A DNA stretch of 64,000 bases from Labilibaculum sp. DW002 (GCF_029029525.1 NZ_JAKJSC010000001.1:2578987-2642986); one strand, 5' to 3'; positions 1 through 8,896 are shown, counted from the stretch's first letter. Numbers and translations are program-made. The notes: generated from the sequence alone by a model not told the origin.

Positions 1-883
1 TTTCTACCATTTGGATGGTATAACCAAAGAAGAATTCTCAAGCAATCGCCTTAATGTATTCCCTTGCGATCACAATTATCTAGATTTTTATAACGTAAAA
101 ATGCTAGCTGGTAGCAACTTCACTCCCGATCCAGATAAAAAGCAATACATCCTAAACAAAACAGCATTAAAATACATTAAAGCGGAACTTCCCGCTGAAG
201 AATTTATTAATCGGGATTTTGAATTCAATTATAATTATAACGAACTTCTGTCAAAAGGGAAAATTGTTGGTATTTGTGACGACTTGCATTTAACAAGCAT
301 GGATGAGAAGGAAAAACCCATTGCTTTACATTATCAAAACATGGTTAATTCCTGCATAAGCATACGTTTTACTCCTGAAGCTCTGCTTGGTATTTTACCT
401 GAAATCCAATCTACATGGGAGCAATTATTTCCTGATTATGCATTGGAATATCATTTCATCGATGATTTGTATCTGCAACAATACAAACAATACATCAATC
501 AACGGAATTTTCTGAGTGTGTTGTCAATCCTATCCATTCTAATAGCTTGCATCGGATTGATTGCAATTTCCATTTCAATGATACAAGCCAGAAAAAAAGA
601 AATAAGCATCAGAAAGGTAAATGGGGCAAAAACCCATGAAATTATTAGAATGCTCAATAAAGATTATCTCAAATGGATGATTATTGCCTTCATTATAGCT
701 TGTCCAATAGCTTATTATGCCATAGATAAATGGTTGGAAAATTTTGCCTACAAAACAGAACTTTCATGGTGGGTATTTGCTTTGGCAGGATTCTTAGCTA
801 TGGGAATCGCACTGCTTACCGTTTCTTTTCAATCCTGGCGAGCAGCAACAAAAAATCCTGTGGAGAGTTTGAGGTATGAGTAG
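1..883 (+). CDS. FtsX-like ABC transporter permease, C-terminal part (partial)
   Basis: The reading frame is open from the first bases of the window, so the true start lies upstream. The visible part is about 293 residues. It has a soluble extracytoplasmic region (MacB-type periplasmic core, up to about nt 500) followed by three hydrophobic segments near nt 508-575, 673-730 and 770-830. The cytoplasmic stretch after the first of them, QARKKEISIRKVNGAK, is the conserved coupling motif of FtsX/MacB permeases, and the end (AATKNPVESLRYE) is the usual C-terminus of Bacteroidota members. Such permeases pair with a LolD/MacB-type ATPase for efflux or lipoprotein/peptide handling; the substrate cannot be told from this fragment. 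The partner ATPase is not in the window. Confidence 0.88.
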   Translation, partial: FYHLDGITKEEFSSNRLNVFPCDHNYLDFYNVKMLAGSNFTPDPDKKQYILNKTALKYIKAELPAEEFINRDFEFNYNYNELLSKGKIVGICDDLHLTSMDEKEKPIALHYQNMVNSCISIRFTPEALLGILPEIQSTWEQLFPDYALEYHFIDDLYLQQYKQYINQRNFLSVLSILSILIACIGLIAISISMIQARKKEISIRKVNGAKTHEIIRMLNKDYLKWMIIAFIIACPIAYYAIDKWLENFAYKTELSWWVFALAGFLAMGIALLTVSFQSWRAATKNPVESLRYE

Positions 884-935
884 ATCAAATCTTAATTTAA
901 AAAACAATAAATGATTTAACTAACAATAACACAGT

Positions 936-1406
936 ATGAAAAAAACACTATTATTCACAATTTTCCTGTTCTCTTCTATTACACTTCTTTTGGCACAACA
1001 AAATGATGTCGAAAAAGAGAAAGAGCTTATTAAAAATGTAATTCAAAGTGCATATATTGATGGCTTGTGCAATAATTTTGAACTTGATTCGATACATGAG
1101 GGGATCCATCCAGGTTTTGTTTTATTTGGATCGGGACAAGGAAATATCCTGAGAAAAACCACAATACACAATTGGATCGAATATGCAAAAATGGGCAAAG
1201 CCAAGGGTAATAAATATACTTTCCAAAATGAGTTTACCACCATAAAATATCAATTTATTGATGTTACTGGCAAAGCGGCTGTAGCTAAAATAGATTTTTA
1301 CGAAGGTGAAGAATTAAAATTTGTAGATTACCTGTCCTTATTGAAATTTGAATCAGGATGGAGGATAATCAGCAAAACTTATCACGCCTTGCCACAAGAA
1401 AAATAA
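936..1406 (+). CDS. Secreted NTF2-like (lumazine-binding-type) protein
   Basis: The product has 156 residues with a clear signal peptide (residues 1-20, ending LLLAQ), so it is probably periplasmic. The remainder, with an N-terminal helix (EKELIKNVIQSAYIDGL), a WIEYAKMGK segment and a strand series ending in a conserved-looking W-R-I-I-S-K-T-Y-H tail, resembles the putative lumazine-binding/SnoaL-like NTF2 fold that is common in Bacteroidota. No catalytic residues can be assigned, and the family contains both enzymes and binding proteins. It starts 53 nt after the permease gene and ends at a strong terminator, so it may be the last gene of that transcript. The family assignment is from memory of sequence style. 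Confidence 0.75.
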   Translation: MKKTLLFTIFLFSSITLLLAQQNDVEKEKELIKNVIQSAYIDGLCNNFELDSIHEGIHPGFVLFGSGQGNILRKTTIHNWIEYAKMGKAKGNKYTFQNEFTTIKYQFIDVTGKAAVAKIDFYEGEELKFVDYLSLLKFESGWRIISKTYHALPQEK

Positions 1407-1440
1407 AAGGATTTTAAAGAATCGTACCCTTTTAAGGAAT

Positions 1441-1480
1441 AATGAATAAGCCTCAGGTTAAAACCTGAGGCTTATTCATT
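1441..1480. terminator. Bidirectional intrinsic terminator
   Basis: This is a perfect inverted repeat with two 19-nt arms (1441-1459 and 1462-1480) and a 2-nt centre. Its core is CCTCAGGTT/AACCTGAGG with A/T-rich outer arms. It lies between two convergent genes and overlaps the stop codon of the acetyltransferase gene on the minus strand, so it can terminate transcription from both sides. Confidence 0.85.
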
Positions 1481-2000
1481 ATTTATTTACTCGTTTATAC
1501 CAAGTAATTTCATCTCCTTGATATTTGAATTTTTCTTCCAATTTAAAACCTAATTTCTCCAAAACTCGTTGCGATTTCTTATTGCTCACCAAAGTCATGC
1601 TGCAAATTTCAGGTAGCTTTAATTCTGAAAAAGCATATTCAATCGCAGCCTTTGTGGCTTCAGTAATTAATCCTTTCCCCCAATATTTACGCAACAAACG
1701 AAAACGCAGATCATAAAAATCAATGTGCCCGTTATAGCTTTCCTTTTCCAACTTAAACCCTGTCCAGCCAATAAAACGATCCGATTCTTTCTCAACAATC
1801 GCCCACCTACCAATTCCATTCTTTTGGTATTGCTCCTGTATCGATTCAATCATTTTTTGACTCTGACCAATGTCACGAATCGGTTTTCGCCCTAAAAACT
1901 TATACACTTCGGGGTCAGAATCCATTTCAAACATGAATTCATCATCACTAGCTAATATTTCTCGTAGATATAATCTTTCTGTTTCAAACAATATTTTCAT
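1479..2000 (-). CDS. GNAT family N-acetyltransferase (RimJ/RimL type)
   Basis: The product has 173 residues, a typical GNAT length. It begins with the ETERLYLRE signature of RimJ/RimL-type enzymes and has the acetyl-CoA-binding region around RLLRKYWGKGLITEATKA (R/Q-x-x-G-x-G/A motif, here YWGKGLITEA) followed by NKKSQRVLEKLGF, the conserved end of motif A/B. These enzymes move an acetyl group from acetyl-CoA to an amine, such as a protein N-terminus, polyamine or antibiotic. The substrate cannot be predicted. It stands alone on the minus strand, convergent with the NTF2-like gene. The ATG at 2000 is the natural start, directly before the conserved N-terminal motif. Confidence 0.88.
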   Translation of the reverse strand: MKILFETERLYLREILASDDEFMFEMDSDPEVYKFLGRKPIRDIGQSQKMIESIQEQYQKNGIGRWAIVEKESDRFIGWTGFKLEKESYNGHIDFYDLRFRLLRKYWGKGLITEATKAAIEYAFSELKLPEICSMTLVSNKKSQRVLEKLGFKLEEKFKYQGDEITWYKRVNK

Positions 2001-2166
2001 TCTGAGCCTTCCTACTTTTCATTTTAAAAATCAATATTTTAATCTCGCACATATCCGTCAATTGTGCAAATTTTTCAGCCTTAAAATTCTTATTTAGATT
2101 AAATTACCAGAATATTTAACTATAGATTAACAGATTACTCATTTTAGCCTTTATTAGCACAAAAAA

Positions 2167-2196
2167 AAAGCAACAGCTCTTTCGAACCATTGCTTT
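2167..2196 (-). terminator. Intrinsic terminator of ppa
   Basis: On the minus strand, AAAGCAA and TTGCTTT arms (2190-2196 and 2167-2173) enclose a 16-nt loop and are followed by a run of T residues. The site lies 25 nt after the pyrophosphatase stop codon. Confidence 0.7.
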
Positions 2197-2221
2197 ATAT
2201 CTTTTCACAATTATTAATTGC

Positions 2222-2893
2222 TTAAACGTGTCTCAAAATATCTTCCAAATTCTCAAATTTGGTTTTGTAATCATTCATCGAACGAACAATTACTTCATGA
2301 GCCTCTTCAACCCCATAAATGTGAGTAATTTCAGCCTCACTCTCCAAACCTGGCATATCCTTATAAGTTAAGAAATAATGCTTTAAACGATCAGTAATTA
2401 CAGCTGGCACACATTTTATATCGGTAAAACCACCATACGTAGCATCGTTTATTAAAACAGCAATTATCTTATCATCCGCCTCATTTCCATCAATCATTCT
2501 AAAGCCACCAATTGGGCGAACTTCAGCAATAATATCCCCATGAGAAATTGATTTTTCCGTTAAAATACAAATATCTAAAGGATCCAAATCTCCTTCAATA
2601 CCTTCTTTTCCAGATTTTTCGCTACAGTATTCGCCAACCGATCTTCCACAATAAGTCTGTGGTAAAAATCCATACAAAGCAGGAACTACATTCGAAAATT
2701 TCTGAGGGCGATCAATCTTTAAATAACCACTCGTTTTATCAACCTCATATTTAACGGTATCAGTAGGAACCATTTCAATAAAAGCCATTACCGATTCCGG
2801 CGCATTGTCTCCAACATCCAGCCCATGCCAAGGATGAGACTTGTAACGCAATCCCATTAATCTTGCAATAGGATCATTCAATTTGTTTCCCAT
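2222..2893 (-). CDS. ppa: Inorganic pyrophosphatase, family I
   Basis: This cytoplasmic enzyme hydrolyses pyrophosphate to two phosphates and pulls biosynthetic reactions forward. The product has 223 residues. It carries the family I metal-binding signature as GDLDPLDICIL (D-x-D-P-x-D) and the other conserved acidic/Lys-Tyr positions (KYEVDKTSGYLKIDR, YGFLPQTYC, GLESEAEI). It is longer than the E. coli enzyme (about 175 aa) because of an N-terminal extension and an insertion around CSEKSGKEGIEG, as in other Bacteroidota and some plant-like forms. It is monocistronic, with its own terminator downstream and a 477-nt repeat-bearing intergenic region upstream. Confidence 0.93.
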   Translation of the reverse strand: MGNKLNDPIARLMGLRYKSHPWHGLDVGDNAPESVMAFIEMVPTDTVKYEVDKTSGYLKIDRPQKFSNVVPALYGFLPQTYCGRSVGEYCSEKSGKEGIEGDLDPLDICILTEKSISHGDIIAEVRPIGGFRMIDGNEADDKIIAVLINDATYGGFTDIKCVPAVITDRLKHYFLTYKDMPGLESEAEITHIYGVEEAHEVIVRSMNDYKTKFENLEDILRHV

Positions 2894-3035
2894 AGTAAGT
2901 GTTTCTTTTAAAGCTTCGTTTTTAGCACAACGATCTTAATTCTTTAGTTAAACAAATTTAGCAAAACAATATAAAAAACAACCCAATCGTCTTTTTCTTT
3001 TCTCTTTATTCTCAAAATTGAGTGATTTCCGCCAT

Positions 3036-3163
3036 TTTTATTGGGGTTCCCTCCTTTCAGTCGGTCGGGCTATTCGCTATAACTCCTCGCCTTCCCACTC
3101 ACATCCCAACGCCAAGCTGTGGGGTTTCCGCTTCTATCCCTAACCCAAAACCGCTGCTATTAT
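3036..3163. repeat. GC-richer Bacteroidota-type intergenic repeat
   Basis: This stretch is clearly richer in G and C than its surroundings. It contains blocks such as GGTCGGGCTATTCGCTATA and CCGCTTCTATCCCTAAC, which I recall from dispersed non-coding repeats in many Bacteroidota genomes. An open frame runs across it (3022-3339), but it has no recognisable protein features. No second copy is present in this window, so its repeat status rests on memory and needs a genome-wide comparison. Confidence 0.5.
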
Positions 3164-3243
3164 CAAATTACTACGAACAATTCCCCCACCAACCAATGCA
3201 AACATGCTTATTGTATGATGTGGCGATAATTCGAATACAGAAT

Positions 3244-3360
3244 ATCCCAGAGGGATTTCATGTTTATAAAAAAACAATACGAAAAGTTTGGTACGACTCC
3301 TTCGGAGTCGAATTATGTGGGTTAGCTTTTTTGCTATAAATATTTGAATCCTAAGGATTC
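3244..3360. repeat. Cluster of three short REP-like palindromes
   Basis: Three hairpins with 3-nt loops follow each other within 117 nt: ATCCC-aga-GGGAT (3244-3256), CGACTCC-ttc-GGAGTCG (3294-3310) and GAATCC-taa-GGATTC (3346-3360). Each has the form TCC-NNN-GGA at its tip. They fill the intergenic space between ppa and the antiporter gene, whose stop codon begins 12 nt after the last hairpin. The last one could also terminate the antiporter transcript on the minus strand. Confidence 0.65.
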
Positions 3361-3371
3361 ATTCTTAATTG

Positions 3372-4670
3372 TCAATTGTTCTTCTCTTCACTAGTTTCTT
3401 CTTCCTGATTAATTATATTTTCCTCTTCAACTATTGGGTTGATGAGCAAAGGAATGTCGCTCACAATAGCAGAATGAATTAGTCCCCAAGACATGATTAG
3501 GCTGGTCGAAATAATAATGAACAAAAGGATACCAGGATCAAAGGACTCGTTAGCATATTCTTGAGGAATGGCATAATACAGCAAAACGGTAATCAAGCCT
3601 CGAGGTGCGATCCAAATTTGTGGAAAAATATCAACACCTATAAAAATACGAAGCAATAACCAGCGTATGGCATAAATACTAAGCAAGAGCATTAAACTGA
3701 CCTCCAAAACACTATAGTTGAGCAGATTTGAAACAATAATACTCAAGCCAAATATTACAAAAAAGAAGGTCCTAACAACAAAAGCAGATTCCATTGTTAT
3801 CACATGCAGCTCTCTTTTTAAAACATCGAACCTCTCTTTATGAAGATATTTTCGCAAAGGACCACGATAAAACAATTCATTATTCTGAGCAATTATTCCA
3901 AACACAAGAATGATAATGAGCGGTGATAAATGTAATATTTTGCCAACAGCATAAAGTAAAACCAATATAGAAATCAACAGAAATAAATGCGCTCCATCTT
4001 TAACAAACTGGAAGGCATATAGAAGTAAGTAGCTAGCAACAAATGCGACTATGCAAGAAACGACAGTGCTTATACCAAAACTTAACATCGGATGCATAAT
4101 TTGTGATGTACTCAAAGGATCTGGATTTTGAAATTCAATAACATTCAGAACAAAATAGAAGAGCATAATACCAATAATATCGCTAAATGTGCTCTCGTAA
4201 ACATGAAATTCTTTTTTCTCTTCACTCAAATTTCCAACACTTGGAATGATAATAGCACTTGAGAGAATTGATAAGGGCGTGGCATACAACATCGCAGTAA
4301 ACCAATCCATGTCAGGAATTAAATAAAATATGATGCCCGCTGCAGCCATCAGTGAAAAAATAAGCCCCAGACTTGCCACCAAAAGTGATTTCAAAATAAC
4401 TCTGATTTTATCTTTCTTCAGTTCGAGTTCCAATGCAGCTTCCAGTACAATCATAATCAACCCAATAATCCCAATGATCTCAAGTATTGGAAAAAAATCA
4501 ATTTCCGGAATCTTCATTAGTTTTAATCCATACTGGATAATCACACCCAAGCCAATTAGCATAAGAACAGCAGGCACATTGGTTCGGTTTGCTATTTTGG
4601 TGAAAATAAACGAGAGCAAAATGATTAAACATCCTGCTATAATTAAATGATATGAGTCGAATTCGAGCAT
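3372..4670 (-). CDS. CPA1-type Na+(K+)/H+ antiporter
   Basis: This is an integral inner-membrane protein of 432 residues from the chosen ATG at 4670, with about 12 hydrophobic segments. Features include NVPAVLMLIGLGVIIQYG in an early helix and LIMIVLEAALELELKKDK, where the conserved acidic transport region of cation:proton antiporters is expected. The frame stays open to an ATG at 4766, which would add 32 residues. The 4670 start is preferred because the core begins directly with the first membrane helix, but the longer form is possible. The C-terminal tail is acidic (Glu-rich, EEENIINQEEETSEEKNN). It probably exchanges Na+ or K+ for protons in pH and salt homeostasis; ion choice cannot be told. 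Confidence 0.85.
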   Translation of the reverse strand: MLEFDSYHLIIAGCLIILLSFIFTKIANRTNVPAVLMLIGLGVIIQYGLKLMKIPEIDFFPILEIIGIIGLIMIVLEAALELELKKDKIRVILKSLLVASLGLIFSLMAAAGIIFYLIPDMDWFTAMLYATPLSILSSAIIIPSVGNLSEEKKEFHVYESTFSDIIGIMLFYFVLNVIEFQNPDPLSTSQIMHPMLSFGISTVVSCIVAFVASYLLLYAFQFVKDGAHLFLLISILVLLYAVGKILHLSPLIIILVFGIIAQNNELFYRGPLRKYLHKERFDVLKRELHVITMESAFVVRTFFFVIFGLSIIVSNLLNYSVLEVSLMLLLSIYAIRWLLLRIFIGVDIFPQIWIAPRGLITVLLYYAIPQEYANESFDPGILLFIIISTSLIMSWGLIHSAIVSDIPLLINPIVEEENIINQEEETSEEKNN

Positions 4671-4903
4671 TTGCAATAGATTATTATTTATTTTATCGAA
4701 AATAAACATTTTTAAGATAATAAATCCACTGATTGCAGGTAAATAAAGGGCTTCGAAGAAATTCAAATTTTCATATAAGCAATTGGCAAGAAATCTAATA
4801 CAGATCTCTCACAATATCATAGGGATAGGACATTCTACCAACCCAAAAACATCAAACAAAAAAAGTCACACCATAGCATGACCCTACAAACATTCAATAA
4901 TTT

Positions 4904-5407
4904 CTAATTCAAAATTAAAGGCGTTAAATCATTCTTAATGGTATTGTATTCCTCACGACCAATAACTTCAAGGTCTAAAAGTTCTTTTGCTTCTTTTAGC
5001 TTATTGATCGCTTCTGTTCTTGTTAATTTTGCCTTTGGATTTTTAATTTCTCCAGTTACCAAAGCCGATTCATAATCTATTAATACAGATGATAAACCAG
5101 AACCTTTTACCTGAACGTAAATCTTAAAGCCTTTCCATTTTTCGCCGTATGCTTTTAGCTTCTTAATTACAACAGAAGTTCCGGATATATCAGGGCTAAG
5201 CATTTCTCCATTTTCCGAAATATAATTAAAACCTGTATTTGCAGAAGGCAATCCTACAACCAATGTATCTCCAACTTTAATTTGGTTTCCATTCTTACTA
5301 AGGTATTCAGTAAAACTACCTTTCTTACTTAATTTGCCAAATTCTGCATTTTGGGAATAGCACAAAGAGCATTGTGCTATCAATAACAAGATTAAAAGTT
5401 GTCTCAT
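4904..5407 (-). CDS. Secreted protein of unknown function with SHOCT-like C-terminus
   Basis: The product has 167 residues and a signal peptide (1-18, ending QCSLCYSQ). The middle part is beta-rich with a KVGDTLVVGLPS segment. The last about 35 residues (INKLKEAKELLDLEVIGREEYNTIK) match the short C-terminal (SHOCT) helical hairpin pattern, where two amphipathic helices flank a turn and an E-E-Y/F motif. SHOCT domains sit at the ends of many unrelated small bacterial proteins and are thought to act in oligomerisation. Nothing more specific can be said. It lies between the antiporter and yifB on the same strand, with a spacing of over 100 nt on each side, so co-transcription is uncertain. Confidence 0.72.
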   Translation of the reverse strand: MRQLLILLLIAQCSLCYSQNAEFGKLSKKGSFTEYLSKNGNQIKVGDTLVVGLPSANTGFNYISENGEMLSPDISGTSVVIKKLKAYGEKWKGFKIYVQVKGSGLSSVLIDYESALVTGEIKNPKAKLTRTEAINKLKEAKELLDLEVIGREEYNTIKNDLTPLILN

Positions 5408-5524
5408 TTATATTTTAGTTTAAACATCCCTCTGTCCTGTCGAACATCTCCCCTAAAATGGAAGATTACTTTAATTGAGAGAGAAATAAAAATATTCATT
5501 TATAATTCTTAATTAATCATTAAT

Positions 5525-7063
5525 TTACCCTCCCCATCCATCACGATCCAAACTTCTATATTGGATCGCTTCCGATAGGTGATCGGTTTCGATAGTTTCA
5601 GATCCTTCTAAGTCGGCAATTGTTCTCGATACCTTAAGAATTCTGTCGTATGCACGAGCCGATAGCCCAACCTTCTCCATAGCTACTTTAAGAAGCTTCA
5701 TACCATCTTCATTGGGCTGACAGTGTTGGCGCAGTAATTTTGAACTCATTTGTGCATTGCAATGCACACCATCTTGTTCCTCGAAACGTTTTTCTTGTAT
5801 TTGTCGAGATTTCTCAACCCTCTCGCGAATTACCTCACTTTTTTCCGAAAGCCGTTTTTCTGATATCTTATCGAAAGAAACAGGGGTAACCTCTATATGA
5901 ATATCAATACGATCGAGAAGTGGTCCAGAAATTCGGCTCAAATATTTTTGTACCATACCCGGAGGACACAGGCAATCTTTATCAGGATGATTATAAAATC
6001 CGCAAGGGCAAGGGTTCATAGAGGAAATCAACATGGTACTTGCCGGGTAATCAACCGTAAATTTAGCGCGTGATATGGTAATGGTTCTATCCTCTAAAGG
6101 TTGTCGCATAACCTCAAGTACTGTGCGTTTAAACTCAGGTAGCTCATCGAGAAACAAAACCCCATTGTGCGATAAAGATATTTCACCGGGCTGAGGAACA
6201 GTACCACCACCTACGAGGGCTACATCAGATATGGTGTGGTGCGGAGATCGAAAAGGACGCTTAGTCATTAAACCATTATCTTTTTCAAGAGTACCAGCAA
6301 CAGAATGAATTTTTGTTGTTTCCAGTGCTTCCTGCAAACTCAATGGAGGCAATATGCCTGGTATGCGCTTTGCCAACATGGTTTTTCCAGAACCCGGAGG
6401 TCCGATCATGATAATATTGTGTCCCCCCGCTGCTGCAATTTCAAGAGCACGTTTCACATTCTCCTGTCCTTTTACATCGGCAAAATCATGAGGAAAATTA
6501 TTTAGGTGTGCATAAAACTCAGCTCGCGTATCTACCTCAGTAGGTAGAATCTCCAAATCGCCTTTTAGAAATTCGATCACTTCCTTAATGTTATCAGCAC
6601 CAATTACTCTTAATTTGTTTACAACAGCTGCTTCTTTTGCATTTTCCTTGGGTAAAATCAAACCTTCAAAACCTTCCTCTCTGGCTTTAATTGCCATTGG
6701 CAAAACACCTTTTATAGGAACTAAACTTCCATCAAGCGAAAGCTCTCCCATGATTACATATTTTTGTAAATCGGGGCACTTAATTTGCTCAGTTGCCGTT
6801 AAAATTCCAACTGCCAATGGTAAATCGTATGCCGATCCTTCTTTTCGAATATCAGCTGGGGCCATATTAATGATGATTTTTTTTCCCGGAATTTTATAGC
6901 CGACTTCACGCAATGCAGAATCAATACGCTGCTGGCTTTCTTTCACGGCATTGTCGGGTAAACCAACTAATGAAAAACGAACTCCGTTAAAAACATTGAC
7001 TTCAATTGTAATAGTGGTGGCATGAATACCATACACAGCACTTCCGTAGGTTTTAACAAGCAT
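5525..7063 (-). CDS. YifB/ComM family magnesium-chelatase-like AAA+ ATPase
   Basis: The product has 512 residues, a full-length member. The N-terminal ChlI-like/Lon-protease-fold domain is residues 1-170 (VKTYGSAVYGIHATTITIEV start). The AAA+ core has Walker A GPPGSGKT at 221-228 and Walker B GVLFLDELPE at 301-310. A cysteine-rich loop follows (NPCPCGFYNHPDKDCLC, about 352-368), then the C-terminal Mg-chelatase subdomain. The ComM subgroup forms a hexameric helicase that extends branch migration during natural transformation. Most Bacteroidota carry this gene whether or not they are competent, so the role here is only inferred. It is monocistronic, and there is no competence gene nearby. Confidence 0.92.
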   Translation of the reverse strand: MLVKTYGSAVYGIHATTITIEVNVFNGVRFSLVGLPDNAVKESQQRIDSALREVGYKIPGKKIIINMAPADIRKEGSAYDLPLAVGILTATEQIKCPDLQKYVIMGELSLDGSLVPIKGVLPMAIKAREEGFEGLILPKENAKEAAVVNKLRVIGADNIKEVIEFLKGDLEILPTEVDTRAEFYAHLNNFPHDFADVKGQENVKRALEIAAAGGHNIIMIGPPGSGKTMLAKRIPGILPPLSLQEALETTKIHSVAGTLEKDNGLMTKRPFRSPHHTISDVALVGGGTVPQPGEISLSHNGVLFLDELPEFKRTVLEVMRQPLEDRTITISRAKFTVDYPASTMLISSMNPCPCGFYNHPDKDCLCPPGMVQKYLSRISGPLLDRIDIHIEVTPVSFDKISEKRLSEKSEVIRERVEKSRQIQEKRFEEQDGVHCNAQMSSKLLRQHCQPNEDGMKLLKVAMEKVGLSARAYDRILKVSRTIADLEGSETIETDHLSEAIQYRSLDRDGWGG

Positions 7064-7176
7064 ATTACGAAATCTTACTAATTAACAATATCAACTCTTG
7101 AAGATAACAATAATATTTCACCGCACAAATACATAATTCATATTATGGAGCTTTTGTGACATCCTATAAAATAAAA

Positions 7177-7201
7177 AAGGGATGCCTATTCTGCATCCCT
7201 T
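7177..7201 (-). terminator. Intrinsic terminator of gmhA
   Basis: On the minus strand, AAGGGATGC (7201-7193) and GCATCCCTT (7185-7177) form a 9-bp stem with a 7-nt loop, followed by a T-rich tract. It starts 22 nt after the gmhA stop codon. Confidence 0.82.
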
Positions 7202-7222
7202 CAACTTTATATGATCAAAAAA

Positions 7223-7807
7223 TCATTTCATTTTTGCTTCGATATATTGAATTAAGCAATGAATAACTTTAATGTGAATTTCTTGAACTCGATCGGAATA
7301 TTGCTTCCAAGGCACTCTAATTTCAACATCGCAAAGTTCTGCCATTTCGCCACCAGTTTTACCCGTTAAACCAACAACAAACATCCCCTTCTCTTTAGCT
7401 GCTTTAATTGCGTTAATAATATTAGCAGAATTTCCCGAGGTGCTAATTCCTAAAAATACATCTCCTGATTGCCCCATTCCTTCAACATATCTAGAAAAAA
7501 TATAATCGAAGCCATAGTCATTGGCAACACAAGTAATGTGACTTGGATCTGATATTGCAACTGCTGCCATAGATGGTCTGTCGGCTCTAAAACGGCCTGT
7601 TAATTCTTCCGCAAAATGCATGGCATCACACATAGAACCACCATTACCACACGAAATAACCTTGCCATTTTTTTTTAAGGATTGAACCATTGCATCACCT
7701 GCCTTTTCAATCGCCAAAAAGTTTGCCTCATCGGCAACAAATTCATTCAATACTTTTTGCGCATCCAAAAAGCTTTCCTTTATATCGTTTAGAATCATCG
7801 TATTCAA
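7223..7807 (-). CDS. gmhA: Sedoheptulose-7-phosphate isomerase (phosphoheptose isomerase)
   Basis: GmhA converts sedoheptulose 7-phosphate to D-glycero-D-manno-heptose 7-phosphate, the first step towards the ADP-heptose of the lipopolysaccharide inner core. The product has 194 residues, essentially the E. coli length (192), and is a single SIS domain. It has the sugar-phosphate loops [18 protein letters not shown] and [11 protein letters not shown] and the C-terminal helix [17 protein letters not shown] carrying the conserved H-x(3)-H-type residues. Other heptose genes are not in the window. Two in-frame ATG codons (7807 and 7798) are possible starts. The gene is monocistronic with its own terminator. 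Confidence 0.92.
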   Translation of the reverse strand: MNTMILNDIKESFLDAQKVLNEFVADEANFLAIEKAGDAMVQSLKKNGKVISCGNGGSMCDAMHFAEELTGRFRADRPSMAAVAISDPSHITCVANDYGFDYIFSRYVEGMGQSGDVFLGISTSGNSANIINAIKAAKEKGMFVVGLTGKTGGEMAELCDVEIRVPWKQYSDRVQEIHIKVIHCLIQYIEAKMK

Positions 7808-7964
7808 ATTTTACTCAAAAGTATAAAAAAAAGACCAATGAGTTTTAAGTTCTTGGATACTTTACTCCCTCACAACTCACTTCTTAGGATCCAAAACGAA
7901 AGTTTTTTCTACTCTTTCAAGTTTTTTAGTAAGTTTATGTTGTAAAACCCATACTAAACAGATC

Positions 7965-8768
7965 ATGATCACTACCAAAAGTCGTCTCTACGAAATCATC
8001 TTTGAAGCCGATACAAAAACGGGAAAAATATTTGATGTTTCTCTCCTAATTGTCATCCTTCTAAGCATACTCTTGGTAATGCTCGAAAGTGTTCCATCAA
8101 TTGAGGCTGAATACCACTATTTACTAAAAATATCAGAATGGGTGATAACCGGTATTTTCTCTCTTGAATACATTATGAGAATTTGGATTGTAAAAAAACC
8201 AAAGGCGTATATTTTTAGTTTTTACGGCATAATCGATCTACTATCGGTATTGCCAACCTATTTGGCTCTTATCGTTACAGGAACTCATGGTTTCATGGTT
8301 ATTAGAGCTCTCCGATTGCTTCGCGTTTTCCGTATCTTAAAATTAAATCGTTACACCAAAGAGGGTACAATTATCATACGAGCTTTGCGCAATAGTAGAA
8401 TAAAAATTTCTGTATTTCTCTTTGCTGTTGTTACTCTGGTGATCATTATTGGAACCATCATGTATTTAATTGAAGGCGGCGAAAATGGATTCACAAGTAT
8501 TCCCCGTGGTATTTATTGGGCAGTTGTGACCCTAACAACAGTCGGATATGGAGACATTTCTCCTAGCACATCATTGGGACAATTCTTTGCGAGCATTGTC
8601 ATGATAATGGGTTATGCCATAATTGCTGTTCCTACTGGAATTGTAACAGCAGAACTTAGCAAAAACTCTTCTAAGCCACAATCAACACAAGTTTGTCCGA
8701 ATTGCATGGCCGATGAACACTCCGAAGACTCTATTTATTGTAATAAATGCGGTAAAAAACTAAATTAA
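7965..8768 (+). CDS. Voltage-gated potassium channel with C-terminal zinc ribbon
   Basis: This 267-residue inner-membrane channel has six membrane segments. S4 (about 113-130, IRALRLLRVFRILKLNR) carries regularly spaced arginines, the voltage sensor. The pore loop contains the K+ selectivity filter TTVGYGD at 191-197, between S5 (148-168) and S6 (206-228). The C-terminus adds a zinc ribbon with Cys 244, 247, 259 and 262 (CxxC-x11-CxxC). Similar Cys-rich tails occur, as I recall, in other Bacteroidota ion-transport proteins. A tetrameric K+ channel responding to membrane potential is the likely role. The zinc ribbon may help assembly or gating, but that is inference. It stands alone in its transcription unit. 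Confidence 0.93.
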   Translation: MITTKSRLYEIIFEADTKTGKIFDVSLLIVILLSILLVMLESVPSIEAEYHYLLKISEWVITGIFSLEYIMRIWIVKKPKAYIFSFYGIIDLLSVLPTYLALIVTGTHGFMVIRALRLLRVFRILKLNRYTKEGTIIIRALRNSRIKISVFLFAVVTLVIIIGTIMYLIEGGENGFTSIPRGIYWAVVTLTTVGYGDISPSTSLGQFFASIVMIMGYAIIAVPTGIVTAELSKNSSKPQSTQVCPNCMADEHSEDSIYCNKCGKKLN

Positions 8769-8888
8769 CAAGCCTTTCTCAACTACAATTTAAAGTGAAA
8801 AATTATCCACCTTCAAAAAAACTGTTTTTTAGGATATTTTAACGATCAAACTATAGGTTCTTCTGAAAAAAAAGTCATAATTTATCGG

Positions 8889-8896
8889 TATATTTG
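8889..8896 (+). promoter_or_regulatory. Bacteroidota-type -7 element before the mutL cluster
   Basis: The octamer TATATTTG fits the Bacteroidota -7 consensus TAnnTTTG. No clear -33 TTG sits 19-21 nt upstream. It would give a 5' leader of about 130 nt before the gene at 9032, containing an A/T-rich hairpin at 8943-8972 (arms ATTCCTTAGAAA and TTTCTAAAAGGAAT). Confidence 0.5.

Noticed and set aside
3022-3339. Open frame of 105 codons on the plus strand across the ppa-antiporter gap
   Set aside because: It lies on the GC-richer repeat and the short palindromes, has no recognisable domain, and its composition is that of the repeat. Treated as non-coding.
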